A stretch of 64,000 nucleotides of DNA from contig NZ_AJLJ01000069.1 of assembly GCF_000317245.1 (NCBI RefSeq), forward strand, positions 1-64,000, in the 5' to 3' direction. Positions 1 through 9,012 of this stretch are shown piece after piece. Position 1 is the first letter of the stretch, and each line of letters starts with the position of its first letter. This stretch comes from Fischerella muscicola SAG 1427-1 = PCC 73103. GTDB lineage: Bacteria > Cyanobacteriota > Cyanobacteriia > Cyanobacteriales > Nostocaceae. The position numbers and the translations under genes are program-made. The notes beneath the pieces were generated by a model. The model was not told where the DNA came from. It saw nothing but the letters and a program-made list of their open reading frames with translations, and ran no database searches.

Positions 1-119
1 ATTACACTTACTAAAAAGCCGATTCGATTAACATGGTATCTGGAAGTTTATCTTTAAAATGAATAAAATAATTAATACCAGTATACTTAGGCAATCCCTA
101 AAATTTGACGCTTCTATTT

Positions 120-1046
120 CTAAGAGTTGGTGTAATTTTTACAGTTAGCGATCGCAGCTCTGAGATCACCTTGATTTTCAGAAAGTAGTTCTAGAGCTTG
201 TTCTTTATCTAAGCCTGTCCAGTGCATTAAGAGTGCTAATTTTACCCATTTACCACTGCGTTCTAACAACAAATCTGATGCTTCACGACCTAAACCTGTT
301 AAGTCTTGCAAGATTCTTAAAGCGCGATCGCGTAATTTGTTATTGGTCACAGCTACATCTACCATGCGATTTCCGTAAACTTTGCCCAAACGCACCATCA
401 CACCTGTTGACAGGATATTCAAAGCCAGCTTAGTTGCGGTTCCTGCTTTGAGGCGAGTGGAGCCAGCAAGCACTTCTGGACCTGTTAATAGGCGAATATC
501 AATATCTGCTTCTATACTCACTTGTTCAGCAGGTACACAAGCCATAAAAACTGTGGTAGCTCCCCGTTGACGAGCAGCATTGATAGCACCGTGAACATAA
601 GGTGTTGTTCCACCAGCAGTTATACCCACGACTACATCTAGTTGGGTTATATGTCGTTGGGCGATCGCCGCTTCTCCATCTTGAAAACGATCTTCTAAAT
701 CTTCGGAACTGCGTAACAACGCCCCAGCACCACCAGCAATAATTCCTTGTACAAGTTCTGGAGGCGTACAAAAAGTTGGTGGACACTCAGCAGCATCTAA
801 TACTCCCAATCGACCACTAGTCCCTGCACCAACATAAAACAGTCGTCCTCCGCGTTGCAAACACTCGGCAGTTCGTTCAATAGCTTGAGCCAATTCCATC
901 TTCGCACCAGCAACCGCAGCCACTGCGTTCTCATCTTCGCGATTAAAAATTTCTACCAACTCTAAACAACTGAGTTGGTCTAGATTCTGACTATTAGGAT
1001 TAACCTGCTCTGTGAGAAGATGGCCACGTTGCTGTAAATCAGTCAT
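120..1046 (-). CDS. murQ: N-acetylmuramic acid 6-phosphate etherase
   Basis: MurQ cleaves the lactyl ether of MurNAc-6-phosphate to give GlcNAc-6-phosphate and D-lactate during cytoplasmic recycling of peptidoglycan sugars. The 308-residue protein is full length for the family. A SIS domain fills about residues 55-220; the phosphosugar loop GAGTSGRLGVLDAAECPPTF is near residue 73 and carries the Glu (AECPPTF) that matches the family's catalytic acid. A second family-typical acidic stretch, SEDLEDR, lies near residue 113. The C-terminal helices resemble the UBA-like tail of MurQ. It starts at an ATG and ends in TAG, and no recycling partner such as anmK is visible beside it. Identification is by family motifs and is very secure. 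Confidence 0.96.
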   Translation of the reverse strand: MTDLQQRGHLLTEQVNPNSQNLDQLSCLELVEIFNREDENAVAAVAGAKMELAQAIERTAECLQRGGRLFYVGAGTSGRLGVLDAAECPPTFCTPPELVQGIIAGGAGALLRSSEDLEDRFQDGEAAIAQRHITQLDVVVGITAGGTTPYVHGAINAARQRGATTVFMACVPAEQVSIEADIDIRLLTGPEVLAGSTRLKAGTATKLALNILSTGVMVRLGKVYGNRMVDVAVTNNKLRDRALRILQDLTGLGREASDLLLERSGKWVKLALLMHWTGLDKEQALELLSENQGDLRAAIANCKNYTNS

Positions 1047-1132
1047 TTGTTTTTTGTCCTTGAACCACTATGTGAAGTCAACAGTCAATAGTCTAAAGTC
1101 AAGTGTCAATAGTTTTTTAACCCTTGACCCTA

Positions 1133-1213
1133 GACTATTGTACAGACACGTAGACGCTCGTCAGAGCGGCTTCAAGGTGAGAGTATAATCGCGTCTCTAC
1201 TAATGACCATTGA
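1133..1213. repeat. Dispersed composite repeat, copy 1
   Basis: A segment of about 80 bp that contains GTAGACGCTCGTCAGAGCGG and ends in ATCGCGTCTCTAC. It matches a second copy at 34552-34632 with only a few differences, including flanking GACTATTG and GACCATTGAC. It lies between murQ and the DUF3110 gene, outside both coding regions. It shares its end with the short GACGCGAT/ATCGCGTC palindromes found elsewhere in the window. Confidence 0.75.
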
Positions 1214-1218
1214 CTATG

Positions 1219-1635
1219 TTATAGTAACCCTTCTAATCGGCGACGAATACTATCAAGTTCGGAGTCGGACAAATCTGATTCTGGTGGCGGTGATTGTTGG
1301 TTACTAGACTGGGTGTCAGTCTGTGTTTGCTCGATTTCAGAGTCTGGTTTCCAGTCGGTTTCTTCTACGTTTATTTCTGGGGGAACCATTAAAGCATTAT
1401 TTTCTGTCACCATTTGCCAATCATAGCCAGTACTTTGACAAAACTCTTTGATTTCTTCAGCATCAATTGCCTCAACTGCGGGTATCGGAAAATCTTGGGC
1501 TTCTAGCATCAAGGCAAAGCGCGTGGCGTCGTCTTCTGACTCAAACATCAGAATTGTGTTGCGATCGCCTACTCGAATCGTGTGAATTCCTTCGTTATCT
1601 GTGCCAGCATTAAAGATCAACACAAAAACACGCAT
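1219..1635 (-). CDS. DUF3110 domain-containing protein
   Basis: A small cytoplasmic protein of about 138 residues, of unknown function, in a family restricted mainly to cyanobacteria and plastids. The N-terminal half (MRVFVLIFNAGTDNEGIHTI, then an acidic DDATRFALMLEAQDFP stretch and EEIKEFCQSTGYDW) is the recognisable DUF3110 domain. The C-terminal third is acidic and Gln/Ser/Pro rich and ends in a short helix, SELDSIRRRLEGLL. I chose the ATG that gives MRVFVLIF because the family normally starts there. An in-frame ATG four codons upstream (to 1647) is an alternative, and the GGAAAG just before that ATG leaves the choice open. Confidence 0.82.
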   Translation of the reverse strand: MRVFVLIFNAGTDNEGIHTIRVGDRNTILMFESEDDATRFALMLEAQDFPIPAVEAIDAEEIKEFCQSTGYDWQMVTENNALMVPPEINVEETDWKPDSEIEQTQTDTQSSNQQSPPPESDLSDSELDSIRRRLEGLL

Positions 1636-2401
1636 GGGTGTAATCATCTTTCCTTTGTTTTGGGGTCTATTGTTAATTAAAGTTCTAGCTGGTCACTCAG
1701 GAAAAGGTTATGAGCTAATAGGGATAAGTTTAAGATTTAAAATCTTTGAAAAAAAGGGTCTGCCTTTCTTGGTAATCGCGGTTTTAGTTTTAGCTGAATC
1801 TGTACGTTTGTGGAGGAGGGTGTCTTGGTGTTGAAAGTCGAGTGGTAGATTGCAACTATCCGTTGACTCTGGCGATTCACAAAACTCTGAGTTTATCCTA
1901 GCGAAACTTGGTGCTTACGAATAAAATTTTCTCCGCAAAAATTGAACTTGCGATCGCAAGTTCAATTCTTTGATGCAGCCCCTCTGGGAGCTTTACAGGA
2001 ATTCCACACAAACAAATCAATATGCTTTATGTTAGTTATAGGCTTAATATAAATTTAATAAAATTTGATTTGAGCTTGATTGAAACTTTATTCAGGCTTT
2101 GTGCGTCTACCTAAAAGGGTCAAACTCGTCATTATATAGAGCATTATTACGATACTGTGTTTCTACCAACACAATACATCGTTCTCAATATTTATATGTA
2201 AACCGCTCTAATTACTAATTTGAGTGAGTTGTTTGACCAGCATCAACAGCACTGATTAAATACAAGGTGTAAAAAATGACTTTCTTGTTCGTTTGGTTGA
2301 AAAAAGCCTGGCCAACCTAATAGTGGAAAAGTATTCAAGATACTGCATATCTAATTTGAATAAGCCGAATAAGTTAAGTGTGGTCGTTTGAGGATTCAAA
2401 C
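1636..2401. other. Long intergenic region without a convincing gene
   Basis: About 765 bp between a leftward and a rightward gene, largely AT rich. The only reading frame of note (1601-1834, plus strand) overlaps the DUF3110 gene antisense and looks like chance. The region holds the perfect HIP1-centred palindrome at 1940-1967 and, at its right end, the promoter side of the small gene at 2402 with a GAGG ribosome-binding sequence about 8 nt before the ATG. No tRNA-like cloverleaf was seen. Confidence 0.6.
1940..1967. repeat. 28-bp perfect palindrome centred on a HIP1 site
   Basis: The 28 bases are an exact inverted repeat with zero spacer. The arms read AATTGAACTTGCGA and its complement, so the HIP1 octamer GCGATCGC sits exactly in the centre. 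Most HIP1 sites in the window lack such extended symmetry. Confidence 0.85.
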
Positions 2402-2596
2402 ATGATTCGGATTAAAGATGTTGTGCAAAAGGCTTTATCAACAGGATACCTGACTGTGGAAGCAGAAAATCAGCTACGGCAATTACTGAGTACACAGTAC
2501 GATCTTGAAGATTTTAATGCTTTTATGAGTTTGCAAGAAGCTGCCATGACAGGTAAAGTCAAGCAGGAGTCTCGCGAGCGTTGCGGGATCAAGTAG
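2402..2596 (+). CDS. Small conserved cyanobacterial protein of unknown function
   Basis: A 64-residue soluble protein starting MIRIKDVVQKALSTGYLT. I recognise this opening (DVV.KAL.TGYLT.EAE.QLRQLL) from small conserved proteins of filamentous cyanobacteria, but no function is known to me. It is predicted to be mostly helical. GAGG lies about 8 nt before the ATG, which supports this start over an in-frame codon eight residues upstream at 2378. The last residues (SRERCGIK) are encoded by a GCGAGCGTTGCGG sequence that resembles dispersed repeat DNA elsewhere in the window, so the C-terminus may have been replaced. Confidence 0.72.
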   Translation: MIRIKDVVQKALSTGYLTVEAENQLRQLLSTQYDLEDFNAFMSLQEAAMTGKVKQESRERCGIK

Positions 2597-2623
2597 AGAT
2601 TTGACTTGTGATGTCTCTATTTA

Positions 2624-3343
2624 TTAACGCTCACGCTGATCATCCTCAATATCGTCTAAAAACCCCCAATCTTCTTCATCTGCTTGATTTTTTTTATCGG
2701 TTGGATTATCTTTATCGGTGAAATCATCACTTGATGGTTGATATGGGGGAATAATTACCCGATAGTCAGCATCATAAATTGATTCAGTTTTGCCCACTCC
2801 AGAATTTTTAGGTTCGCGGTAGCTGTAAGAATATGAAGAACCTGCTCGGAAACTGTCTGTAGGTTCTTGTCGGCGTTCATAGCTTTTCGAGTCTCTGACT
2901 TCGGTATTTTGAGATCTTGTGGTGTCTGGCTTTTCTTCAAAATCCCAATCTTCGTTATCGTTTGTATCCCAATCATCATCTGGGTTAGGTTGAGATGAAG
3001 TTTGAGTAGCTGATGGTGGGGGACTAGTATAACTACTATAACTGTCGGTAGATTTTTCTCGCGTTGAGCGATCGCTCTTTGCTGTAGTTCTCCGAGATTT
3101 GGATGCAGCAGGAGTTGAACGTTGTGGTACTGCCAAATAACTCGACAATTGAAATAAACCAGAGATCACCAAAGAGGTAGCAGCACCAGCAGCTGTGCTG
3201 AACAAAATCCACATTGCTAAAGGTAATGATTTAGTCTGCACACCTAAAAAGACTAATGGGAGGATAGGAGACCAATTTTGCGCTAACAACAGCGCCAGAC
3301 CTCCCATAATCGCTACTAACAAAATTAATCGCAAAAGAGCCAT
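2624..3343 (-). CDS. LapA-like membrane protein with a long acidic/Ser-rich tail
   Basis: A 239-residue protein with two N-terminal transmembrane segments: residues about 3-22 (LLRLILLVAIMGGLALLLA) and 40-66 (LAMWILFSTAAGAATSLVIS). The pattern NW.P..PLVFLG between them is typical of the LapA/DUF1049 membrane domain. The remaining 170 residues are cytoplasmic, low in complexity and rich in Ser, Tyr, Asp and Glu, with blocks such as DDDWDTNDNEDWDFEE and EEDWGFLDDIEDD. The tail has no recognisable domain. It reads in the same direction as ubiX and zam, but 150 bp or more separate the genes, so an operon is not obvious. The function is unknown. Confidence 0.75.
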   Translation of the reverse strand: MALLRLILLVAIMGGLALLLAQNWSPILPLVFLGVQTKSLPLAMWILFSTAAGAATSLVISGLFQLSSYLAVPQRSTPAASKSRRTTAKSDRSTREKSTDSYSSYTSPPPSATQTSSQPNPDDDWDTNDNEDWDFEEKPDTTRSQNTEVRDSKSYERRQEPTDSFRAGSSYSYSYREPKNSGVGKTESIYDADYRVIIPPYQPSSDDFTDKDNPTDKKNQADEEDWGFLDDIEDDQRER

Positions 3344-3493
3344 AAAAAATAGAAAGGATGAAGGATGTAGACGCGCCTACGTTTAGGGTAGGATGAAGTA
3401 TTTAAAGATTAAGGTAAAAGATAAAAAGCAGAAAATAAAAAGTAAAAGGAAAATAACTCACACTTCATACTTTATCCTTACATCCTTTAGCCT

Positions 3494-4114
3494 TTAGAGA
3501 CGACCTTGCCAACGTTGAATGGGAATACAATCAATATCTAATTGATCTAAAGCACGGGCGACTACAAAATCAACTAAATCCTCAATGCTTTGAGGATTGT
3601 GATACCAAGCAGGAATAGCAGGTACAATTCTCACTCCGCTTTCTGCAAGGGTGGTTAAGTTGCGTAAATGAATCAAGCTAAAAGGAGTTTCACGAGGAAC
3701 AAGCACTAGTTTTCGCCCTTCTTTTAGCTGCACATCTGCGGCTCGTTCTAATAAGTCGGAACTTAACCCTGCTGCAAGCTTGGCTACCGTACTCATACTA
3801 CAGGGAATTATAATCATTCCTAAAGTACGAAAGGAACCACTAGCGATATTCGCTCCCACATCTCCCCAAGGATGACAGTGTAGTTTTCCTCCTGTTTCAA
3901 CTCCTGCTTGTTGTCGCCAAAATTGCTCTTGTTGAGCAGGTTCTACAGGCATACGAATATCCTGCTCAGATTGCCAAACCATGTAGGTTGATTTAGAAGC
4001 AACTAATTGAATTTCATAATCAGCTGCCAGCAAATATTTTAAAGTGCGAACTGCGTAGATTAAACCAGATGCACCTGTAACTCCTAAGATGAGTGGCTTG
4101 TGATTGTTGGACAC
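3494..4114 (-). CDS. ubiX: Flavin prenyltransferase UbiX
   Basis: UbiX attaches a dimethylallyl group to FMN to make the prenyl-FMN cofactor used by UbiD-type decarboxylases. The 206-residue product has the flavoprotein fold signatures [19 protein letters not shown] near the start, [27 protein letters not shown] in the middle, and [19 protein letters not shown] start it at the GTG at 4112-4114 ([17 protein letters not shown]). The reading frame stays open further upstream, but that part is only the translated GGGGATTGG tandem repeat and is unlikely to be protein. It lies about 160 bp downstream of zam on the same strand, so co-transcription is plausible. Confidence 0.92.
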   Translation of the reverse strand: MSNNHKPLILGVTGASGLIYAVRTLKYLLAADYEIQLVASKSTYMVWQSEQDIRMPVEPAQQEQFWRQQAGVETGGKLHCHPWGDVGANIASGSFRTLGMIIIPCSMSTVAKLAAGLSSDLLERAADVQLKEGRKLVLVPRETPFSLIHLRNLTTLAESGVRIVPAIPAWYHNPQSIEDLVDFVVARALDQLDIDCIPIQRWQGRL

Positions 4115-4126
4115 GTTTCTCAAAAA

Positions 4127-4250
4127 TGGGGATTGGGGATTGGGGATTGGGGATTGGGGATTGGGGATTGGGGATTGGGAATTGGGCAAGAGACTTGTTA
4201 AGTAATTCTCTCCACACACCCCACACACCCCACTCTCCCTTTACCCGATC
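4127..4250. repeat. GGGGATTGG tandem tract plus CACACCCC tract
   Basis: A run of about nine 7-bp units (GGGGATT) from 4127 to about 4188, followed by a pyrimidine-rich CACACCCCACAC stretch. It fills the space between ubiX and zam. Similar but not identical tracts occur at 24457-24740, 41045-41150 and 44835-44925, always between genes. These are typical short tandem repeats of filamentous cyanobacteria. Confidence 0.85.
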
Positions 4251-4272
4251 CCCGATCCTCAATCCCTAACCT

Positions 4273-6621
4273 TTATTCGTCGTCTTCATAGGATTCTAAA
4301 TCGTCTGGTTCCATGTCGCCACGTAAGTACATATCTGATTCTTCACCAGTTGGGTTGATATCTGAGCGATAAGGAACACCATCACTACCGACTGTGACGA
4401 GATCAATTTGTTGACGGTAGTAATCGACGCTTTTAACTTGTACAGCAACGCGATCGCCTAATCGATAGGAAGCGCGATTTTTTCGTCCAAACAGCGCCTG
4501 TTGTCTGGCGCGATATTCGTACCAATCGTCTTTGAGGGAACTGACGTGTACTAATCCTTCAACTCGTAAAGGTACGTTCCGATCATCAGCATCATCTTTT
4601 GGTGGGACTTCAATTTCCACAAAGAATCCATAAGATTGGACACCTGTAATCACACCACTGAAAACCTCGCCGATTCGCTGTTTCATTAGAGAGGCTCTTT
4701 GCAAACCCTCCAAGTCGGCTTCGGCTTCTTGAACTTCTTTTTCTCTGTCGTTGATTTGGGTAATTACTCTTGTCAGTTCGCTTTGCAACTCTTGTTGCAA
4801 TTCTGGTGGTAAGACATTCCAGTTAATTTCCCCGTGGCTGGTAGAAGAACGCAAGTTCACACGCTCTTTGACACGAGTGTTGCGGCGATCGCGTCCGTGT
4901 TCGAGTAGTGCATAATATACCCTCTGCATCAGCAAATCTGGGTAACGTCGTAAGGGTGCGGTAAAGTGGACGTATTCTGGTAGTGCCAAACCAAAGTGGG
5001 TTGCTTTGTTGGTGCTGTAAGCTGCTTGTTTCAGGGTATCTTGCAATAAATAAGTCAAAACTTGCTCAGATGATGACTCCGCAAACACCCTGGTCAATTG
5101 TTGATAATCTAGAGGTTGAATATCAATATCTGGCTCTAGTGACAATTCGATCCCCAAATTGATCGCCAGTTTCAACATCTCTTGGACATCTTCGGGATCA
5201 GGTGCGCCTTGGACTCGCCAAATGCTGGGAATACCTAAAGCACTCATGTGGTTTGCCATGATTTGATTCACTAGCAATACGAATTCTGTGAGCAGCGATC
5301 GCACAGGTGAATCTTTTTCTACTACGCATCCGAGAATACCTTCATCATAGAAGGGATTTTTATTTGTGGGCAGATTTAACTGCAAACTTCCGCGAGAGGT
5401 GCGTTGTTGTTTGAGAAACGTCTGCAACTTTTTCAACTGTTGCAGCATTTCTACTGCTTCAGTAGGCACTTTGGTAACTTTTTTACCCAGAAGAATTGTT
5501 TCTGCTTGCTGAGTATTCACTGAAGCATCTACTTTCACTACACTGGGTTGAATTTCCCAATCCAGTATCTCTCCTGATTCCGAATCAAAGGTAACTAAAC
5601 AAGAAATACTGAGGCGATCGCTTCCTGATACTAGAGAACACTTATCTATTACATTTTCCGGTAACATTGGCAATACTAAATCGCCAAGGTATACTGTTCT
5701 ACCCCTTCTGAGTGCTTCCCGATCAAGTGCTTCATCTGGCTGTACGTAGTGGGAAACATCAGGAATATGAAAGCCTAACTGCAAGTTACCAGCACTAGTT
5801 GTTTCCAAAGAGAAAGCATTTTCTACTGTTTTTGTGTCAATATTATTACCCAGTATTGTAATAGTAAATTTGTTACGTAAATCTAGTCGCTCTTTGAGAT
5901 CAGCTTTTAAAATTCTTTTTGGTAGTTTGGTTGCTGCTTCTTGGACGTTATCTGGGAAACTACGGGAAAGGTCATGCTTACAGGTGACTAGATCTATATC
6001 AGCAGCGGCTTCTGCATCGCTACCAAGGATCTGCACAACCCGTCCTAATGGAGGATATTGTGCTAGTGGGTAACGTAGAACTTCTACGTGAGCCAGATGG
6101 TCGATCGCTTCTTGTAATTTTAGACCATTGGCGTAAAGTTTCAATTCAAATAGCAGGCGATCATCTAAAGGTACAGCCCGATAGCCCGCTTCTACTTGTT
6201 TGATTCGTGCGAGTAAAGTGTGGTTGGAGCGTTCTAAAATTAATTTCACTTCTCCTTCAGGAGAACGACGGCGACTACCTTCTTTGAGAACCCGCACTAA
6301 AACGCGATCGCCATTCCAAGCATTACTTAAATGGCTTTCTCGAATGTAAATATCCTCAGTTCCTTCTACATCTTGAATTGCAAAGCAAAAGCCTTTGCTG
6401 GAACAGCGCAACTTCGCTTCTATAAGTCCTTCTTCTGTAATCCGGCGATACTTACCGCGTTCTTTGACTAAAATGCCAATTTTCTCCAATACTTCTAAGA
6501 TGATGTGAAGTGTTTGTAAACTTTCTTCATCTTCACAACCAAGTTTCTTTTCTAGAAGTTTACGAGCTACCAATTTATCATCAGTGAAATTGGCAAGGAG
6601 TGTAGCGATTGAAAATTCCAT
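4273..6621 (-). CDS. zam: Zam, RNase II/R-family protein with a degenerate active site
   Basis: A 782-residue member of the RNB exoribonuclease family: N-terminal winged-helix and cold-shock-like parts (about 1-220), an RNB domain (about 240-610) and a C-terminal S1 RNA-binding domain (about 655-750, GEVFSGVITGVQSYGFFVEIE). The RNB metal site, which in active enzymes reads like TID....D.DDA, is here TILGNNIDTKTVENAF, so the catalytic aspartates are missing. Degeneracy at this site defines the cyanobacterial Zam clade, named for acetazolamide resistance in Synechocystis and linked to photosynthetic pigment balance. I start at the ATG giving MEFSIATLLANF; a 44-residue upstream extension looks non-coding. 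An RNase R call would be wrong on activity, although the fold is shared. Confidence 0.85.
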   Translation of the reverse strand: MEFSIATLLANFTDDKLVARKLLEKKLGCEDEESLQTLHIILEVLEKIGILVKERGKYRRITEEGLIEAKLRCSSKGFCFAIQDVEGTEDIYIRESHLSNAWNGDRVLVRVLKEGSRRRSPEGEVKLILERSNHTLLARIKQVEAGYRAVPLDDRLLFELKLYANGLKLQEAIDHLAHVEVLRYPLAQYPPLGRVVQILGSDAEAAADIDLVTCKHDLSRSFPDNVQEAATKLPKRILKADLKERLDLRNKFTITILGNNIDTKTVENAFSLETTSAGNLQLGFHIPDVSHYVQPDEALDREALRRGRTVYLGDLVLPMLPENVIDKCSLVSGSDRLSISCLVTFDSESGEILDWEIQPSVVKVDASVNTQQAETILLGKKVTKVPTEAVEMLQQLKKLQTFLKQQRTSRGSLQLNLPTNKNPFYDEGILGCVVEKDSPVRSLLTEFVLLVNQIMANHMSALGIPSIWRVQGAPDPEDVQEMLKLAINLGIELSLEPDIDIQPLDYQQLTRVFAESSSEQVLTYLLQDTLKQAAYSTNKATHFGLALPEYVHFTAPLRRYPDLLMQRVYYALLEHGRDRRNTRVKERVNLRSSTSHGEINWNVLPPELQQELQSELTRVITQINDREKEVQEAEADLEGLQRASLMKQRIGEVFSGVITGVQSYGFFVEIEVPPKDDADDRNVPLRVEGLVHVSSLKDDWYEYRARQQALFGRKNRASYRLGDRVAVQVKSVDYYRQQIDLVTVGSDGVPYRSDINPTGEESDMYLRGDMEPDDLESYEDDE

Positions 6622-7595
6622 GCAGTGAACCGACCTTTGGTCAAAACATCTTTTTTGTTGAGGACAATTGTGTGTGAGGGTTCCCCTCCACCTTTGCAAT
6701 GTGTCCGTTGTTGAATCTGGTTCTTGGTTGATTACCTCACGACCCACAGACACTAGCGGTAAACGAACTTCCCAACAGGTAGGGCGCTACACAATCATCT
6801 TTTGAGTACCAGTTCGTTCAAGTCCCTTCACTTGGCCAATCTGACAAGGCAGTCCTCATACCGGATTTTACCCTACTAGGTTGTGACGCAACGGGTTTTT
6901 GAGAGGCTGTGTTTGGATCGTTCTCAGTGGAACTGCCCAAACTCGCTACGCAGGGGAAACCACAGGTGTTCAATTGCCTAGTTGAAAGGTACTTTAGGCG
7001 ATTAGACTCTGATTTTTCACTAGGAGAAACTGCTGATCAACCTAAATGTTCCATATGTAGAATCAGTAACAACTAGGTAGCAGCTTAATAATCTGTGAGC
7101 ACGAACCATTACTTCATTATTGTAGATTTAGTCGCACTTCCAGAAAAGATTTCTGGATATTAAATTGGGTAAACAGTATAGCATTGCTCGCAATAACACT
7201 TAAAGTTAGTTTGTGGTAGCCAATAATTTACCCAAAAAAATTTATTTTACAAACAGTATACTCAAGTTTTTAATACAATTTCGGTAACTCAGGGTTGCAT
7301 TTATCGATCTCAGGGTGCGGGTACAAGGAAATTCTTGCTGGTGTAAAGTGCAAGCAGTAAATTAAAAACACACTGAAATTCTTTCTCTATTAAAATAGAG
7401 CCATACCCAATCGTGAATCCACAAGATAAATAAAACAAGAATGGGTGGGCAACTCAAAAACAATACTGAACTTAGTTATCAGCTTTATCAATTGGGTAAA
7501 ATTATTTTGCTGATTGAATATCTTAACTGCTTCTTTCTTGCCTCTTGCCTTGTGCTTCTGACTTTAAATTATTCTGACGTAGATTTGGTGAAATT
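6622..7595. other. Long divergent intergenic region, candidate leader or small RNA
   Basis: About 970 bp between the starts of zam (leftward) and the gene at 7596 (rightward). No open frame looks like protein. The half next to zam (about 6650-7000) appears richer in G and C than the AT-rich half at 7020-7590, which may mean a long structured 5' leader of zam or an independent RNA. I could not match it to a known RNA family by eye. Confidence 0.45.
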
Positions 7596-8495
7596 ATGAT
7601 TTTGGCTCAACTTCAGAGCTTGTATCCTACAGCTAGTTTAATCTCTGAATTAGTGCAAATTTATCATGGTAAGTACATTGTTCGGGTAACCTTACAAATA
7701 GAAGGTATCACCCGCGCTACTGGTATGGCAGCCGCAGCAACAGTAGAGGAAGCAGAAGATCAAGCCAGAACTAGGGCTTTAATGGTTTTAGGTATTGCTA
7801 ATACCTCACAAGTACAGACGGGAAGTTTGATTGAGACCAAGAACGTAACTGATGTTCAGACTACCAAAAATAGTGAACCACCTCAAACAGAAGAAAATAT
7901 CTCCGCTTCTGGCCATCTGTGCGTCCCTGTCTCTTCTTTGACCCAAACTCCCAGCGATACCTCCAATCTAGATACACAAGCAAGCACACCTATTAAATCA
8001 ACTGTTTCTTCAACATCTTCAACATCTTCAAGAAACACAATTGATACCTATAGCCAGGATCAGGATTTGGAGCAAAATTTGCCTGCGATCGCACAACCAG
8101 AACTCCCTTTAGATACTAAAGCAGAAGATTTCAAGGAAATTTCTAGCAACCAGAGTGAAAACGAAACTTTACCAGAGATTAAATCTAGTAACGTCACACC
8201 ATTTCCCCAACGCAGTTATCACAATACTCCTACCGAAGAAGTAGTAACTGCGGCGCCACCAGCACCGACAACGAAGAAAAAGAAGAAAAGCGAACCAGTT
8301 GATCAATCAGATGATATCGCCAAAATCGGTGTAGAAATGCAGCGCTTGGGTTGGACAACAGAACAGGGTAGGGACTATTTAATTCAAACCTACGGTAAGC
8401 GATCGCGCCATTTACTCGATTCCGAAGAACTACGTGATTTTCTCAAATATTTAGAATCCCAGCCTACACCTATAGATCCACTAGCAGGATTTTGA
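7596..8495 (+). CDS. Conserved cyanobacterial protein with two small terminal domains
   Basis: A 299-residue soluble protein. Residues 1-70 form a compact domain (IYHGKYIVRVTLQIEGITRATGMAAA, then TVEEAEDQARTRALMVLGI). Its beta-hairpin followed by an A..A...A.T.AL..LGI helix resembles the core of Rad52/ERF-like single-strand annealing proteins. Residues 71-235 are Ser/Thr/Pro rich and probably disordered. The last 60 residues (DDIAKIGVEMQRLGWTTEQGRDYL, YGKRSRHLLDSEELRDFLKYLES) form a helical module that also resembles C-terminal parts of annealing proteins. The resemblance is my inference; the function is not established. It has its own intergenic regions on both sides. Confidence 0.6.
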   Translation: MILAQLQSLYPTASLISELVQIYHGKYIVRVTLQIEGITRATGMAAAATVEEAEDQARTRALMVLGIANTSQVQTGSLIETKNVTDVQTTKNSEPPQTEENISASGHLCVPVSSLTQTPSDTSNLDTQASTPIKSTVSSTSSTSSRNTIDTYSQDQDLEQNLPAIAQPELPLDTKAEDFKEISSNQSENETLPEIKSSNVTPFPQRSYHNTPTEEVVTAAPPAPTTKKKKKSEPVDQSDDIAKIGVEMQRLGWTTEQGRDYLIQTYGKRSRHLLDSEELRDFLKYLESQPTPIDPLAGF

Positions 8496-9012
8496 CTAAA
8501 TTATTGGTCAATGCTCAATGGTCATTGATTAATAGTTACTACTGATTACAAATGACCAATAACAAACAACAACTAAAAAATATGGAATTTTGGATGAGAC
8601 TGGTATATAATAAGTAAAAATAATACAAAACTAATCCTTAGACTAGTCAGTAAAGTAAAAGCTGCGATATCTAAAAAAGTAGTAATCTCGGCTGTGTTAC
8701 TATTTACTTACTGGTAAATGATTGCTGAAGTTCTTAGTCGGTTGAAATTTCAGCTTTAAACCAAATATTCTTCAAGGGCGTCTGCACTCTTGTAAACACA
8801 AAAAGGGTTCGTCTGGGTATAAAGATGAAGGTTAAAGGGTAAAGGGTTTTTATTTCCTTTTACTCCAAGACTTGCACACTCAAACGAAAAATCAAGCATT
8901 TGCTCGCTTGTGTTGGTGCAGGGGTATTAAGAGGATAGAGGTAAAGGTTTAGAGAAAAAACTCTACACCTTTACACCCTTACAACCTCAAACCCTTACAC
9001 CCCAACTTCTCA
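8496..9012. other. Convergent intergenic region
   Basis: About 515 bp between the ends of the 7596 gene and clpP. It contains short repeat words (CAATGGTCATTGATTAATAG and AATGACCAATAACAAAC) and A/G-rich GGTAAAGGGT tracts typical of intergenic DNA in this window. No gene or clear RNA was seen. Confidence 0.5.

Noticed and set aside
4115-4228. N-terminal extension of UbiX ([13 protein letters not shown])
   Set aside because: It is the translation of the GGGGATT tandem tract; a GTG at 4114 gives the normal UbiX start.
4273-6621. Active RNase R or RNase II
   Set aside because: The metal-binding aspartates of the RNB active site are absent; Zam is the better identification.
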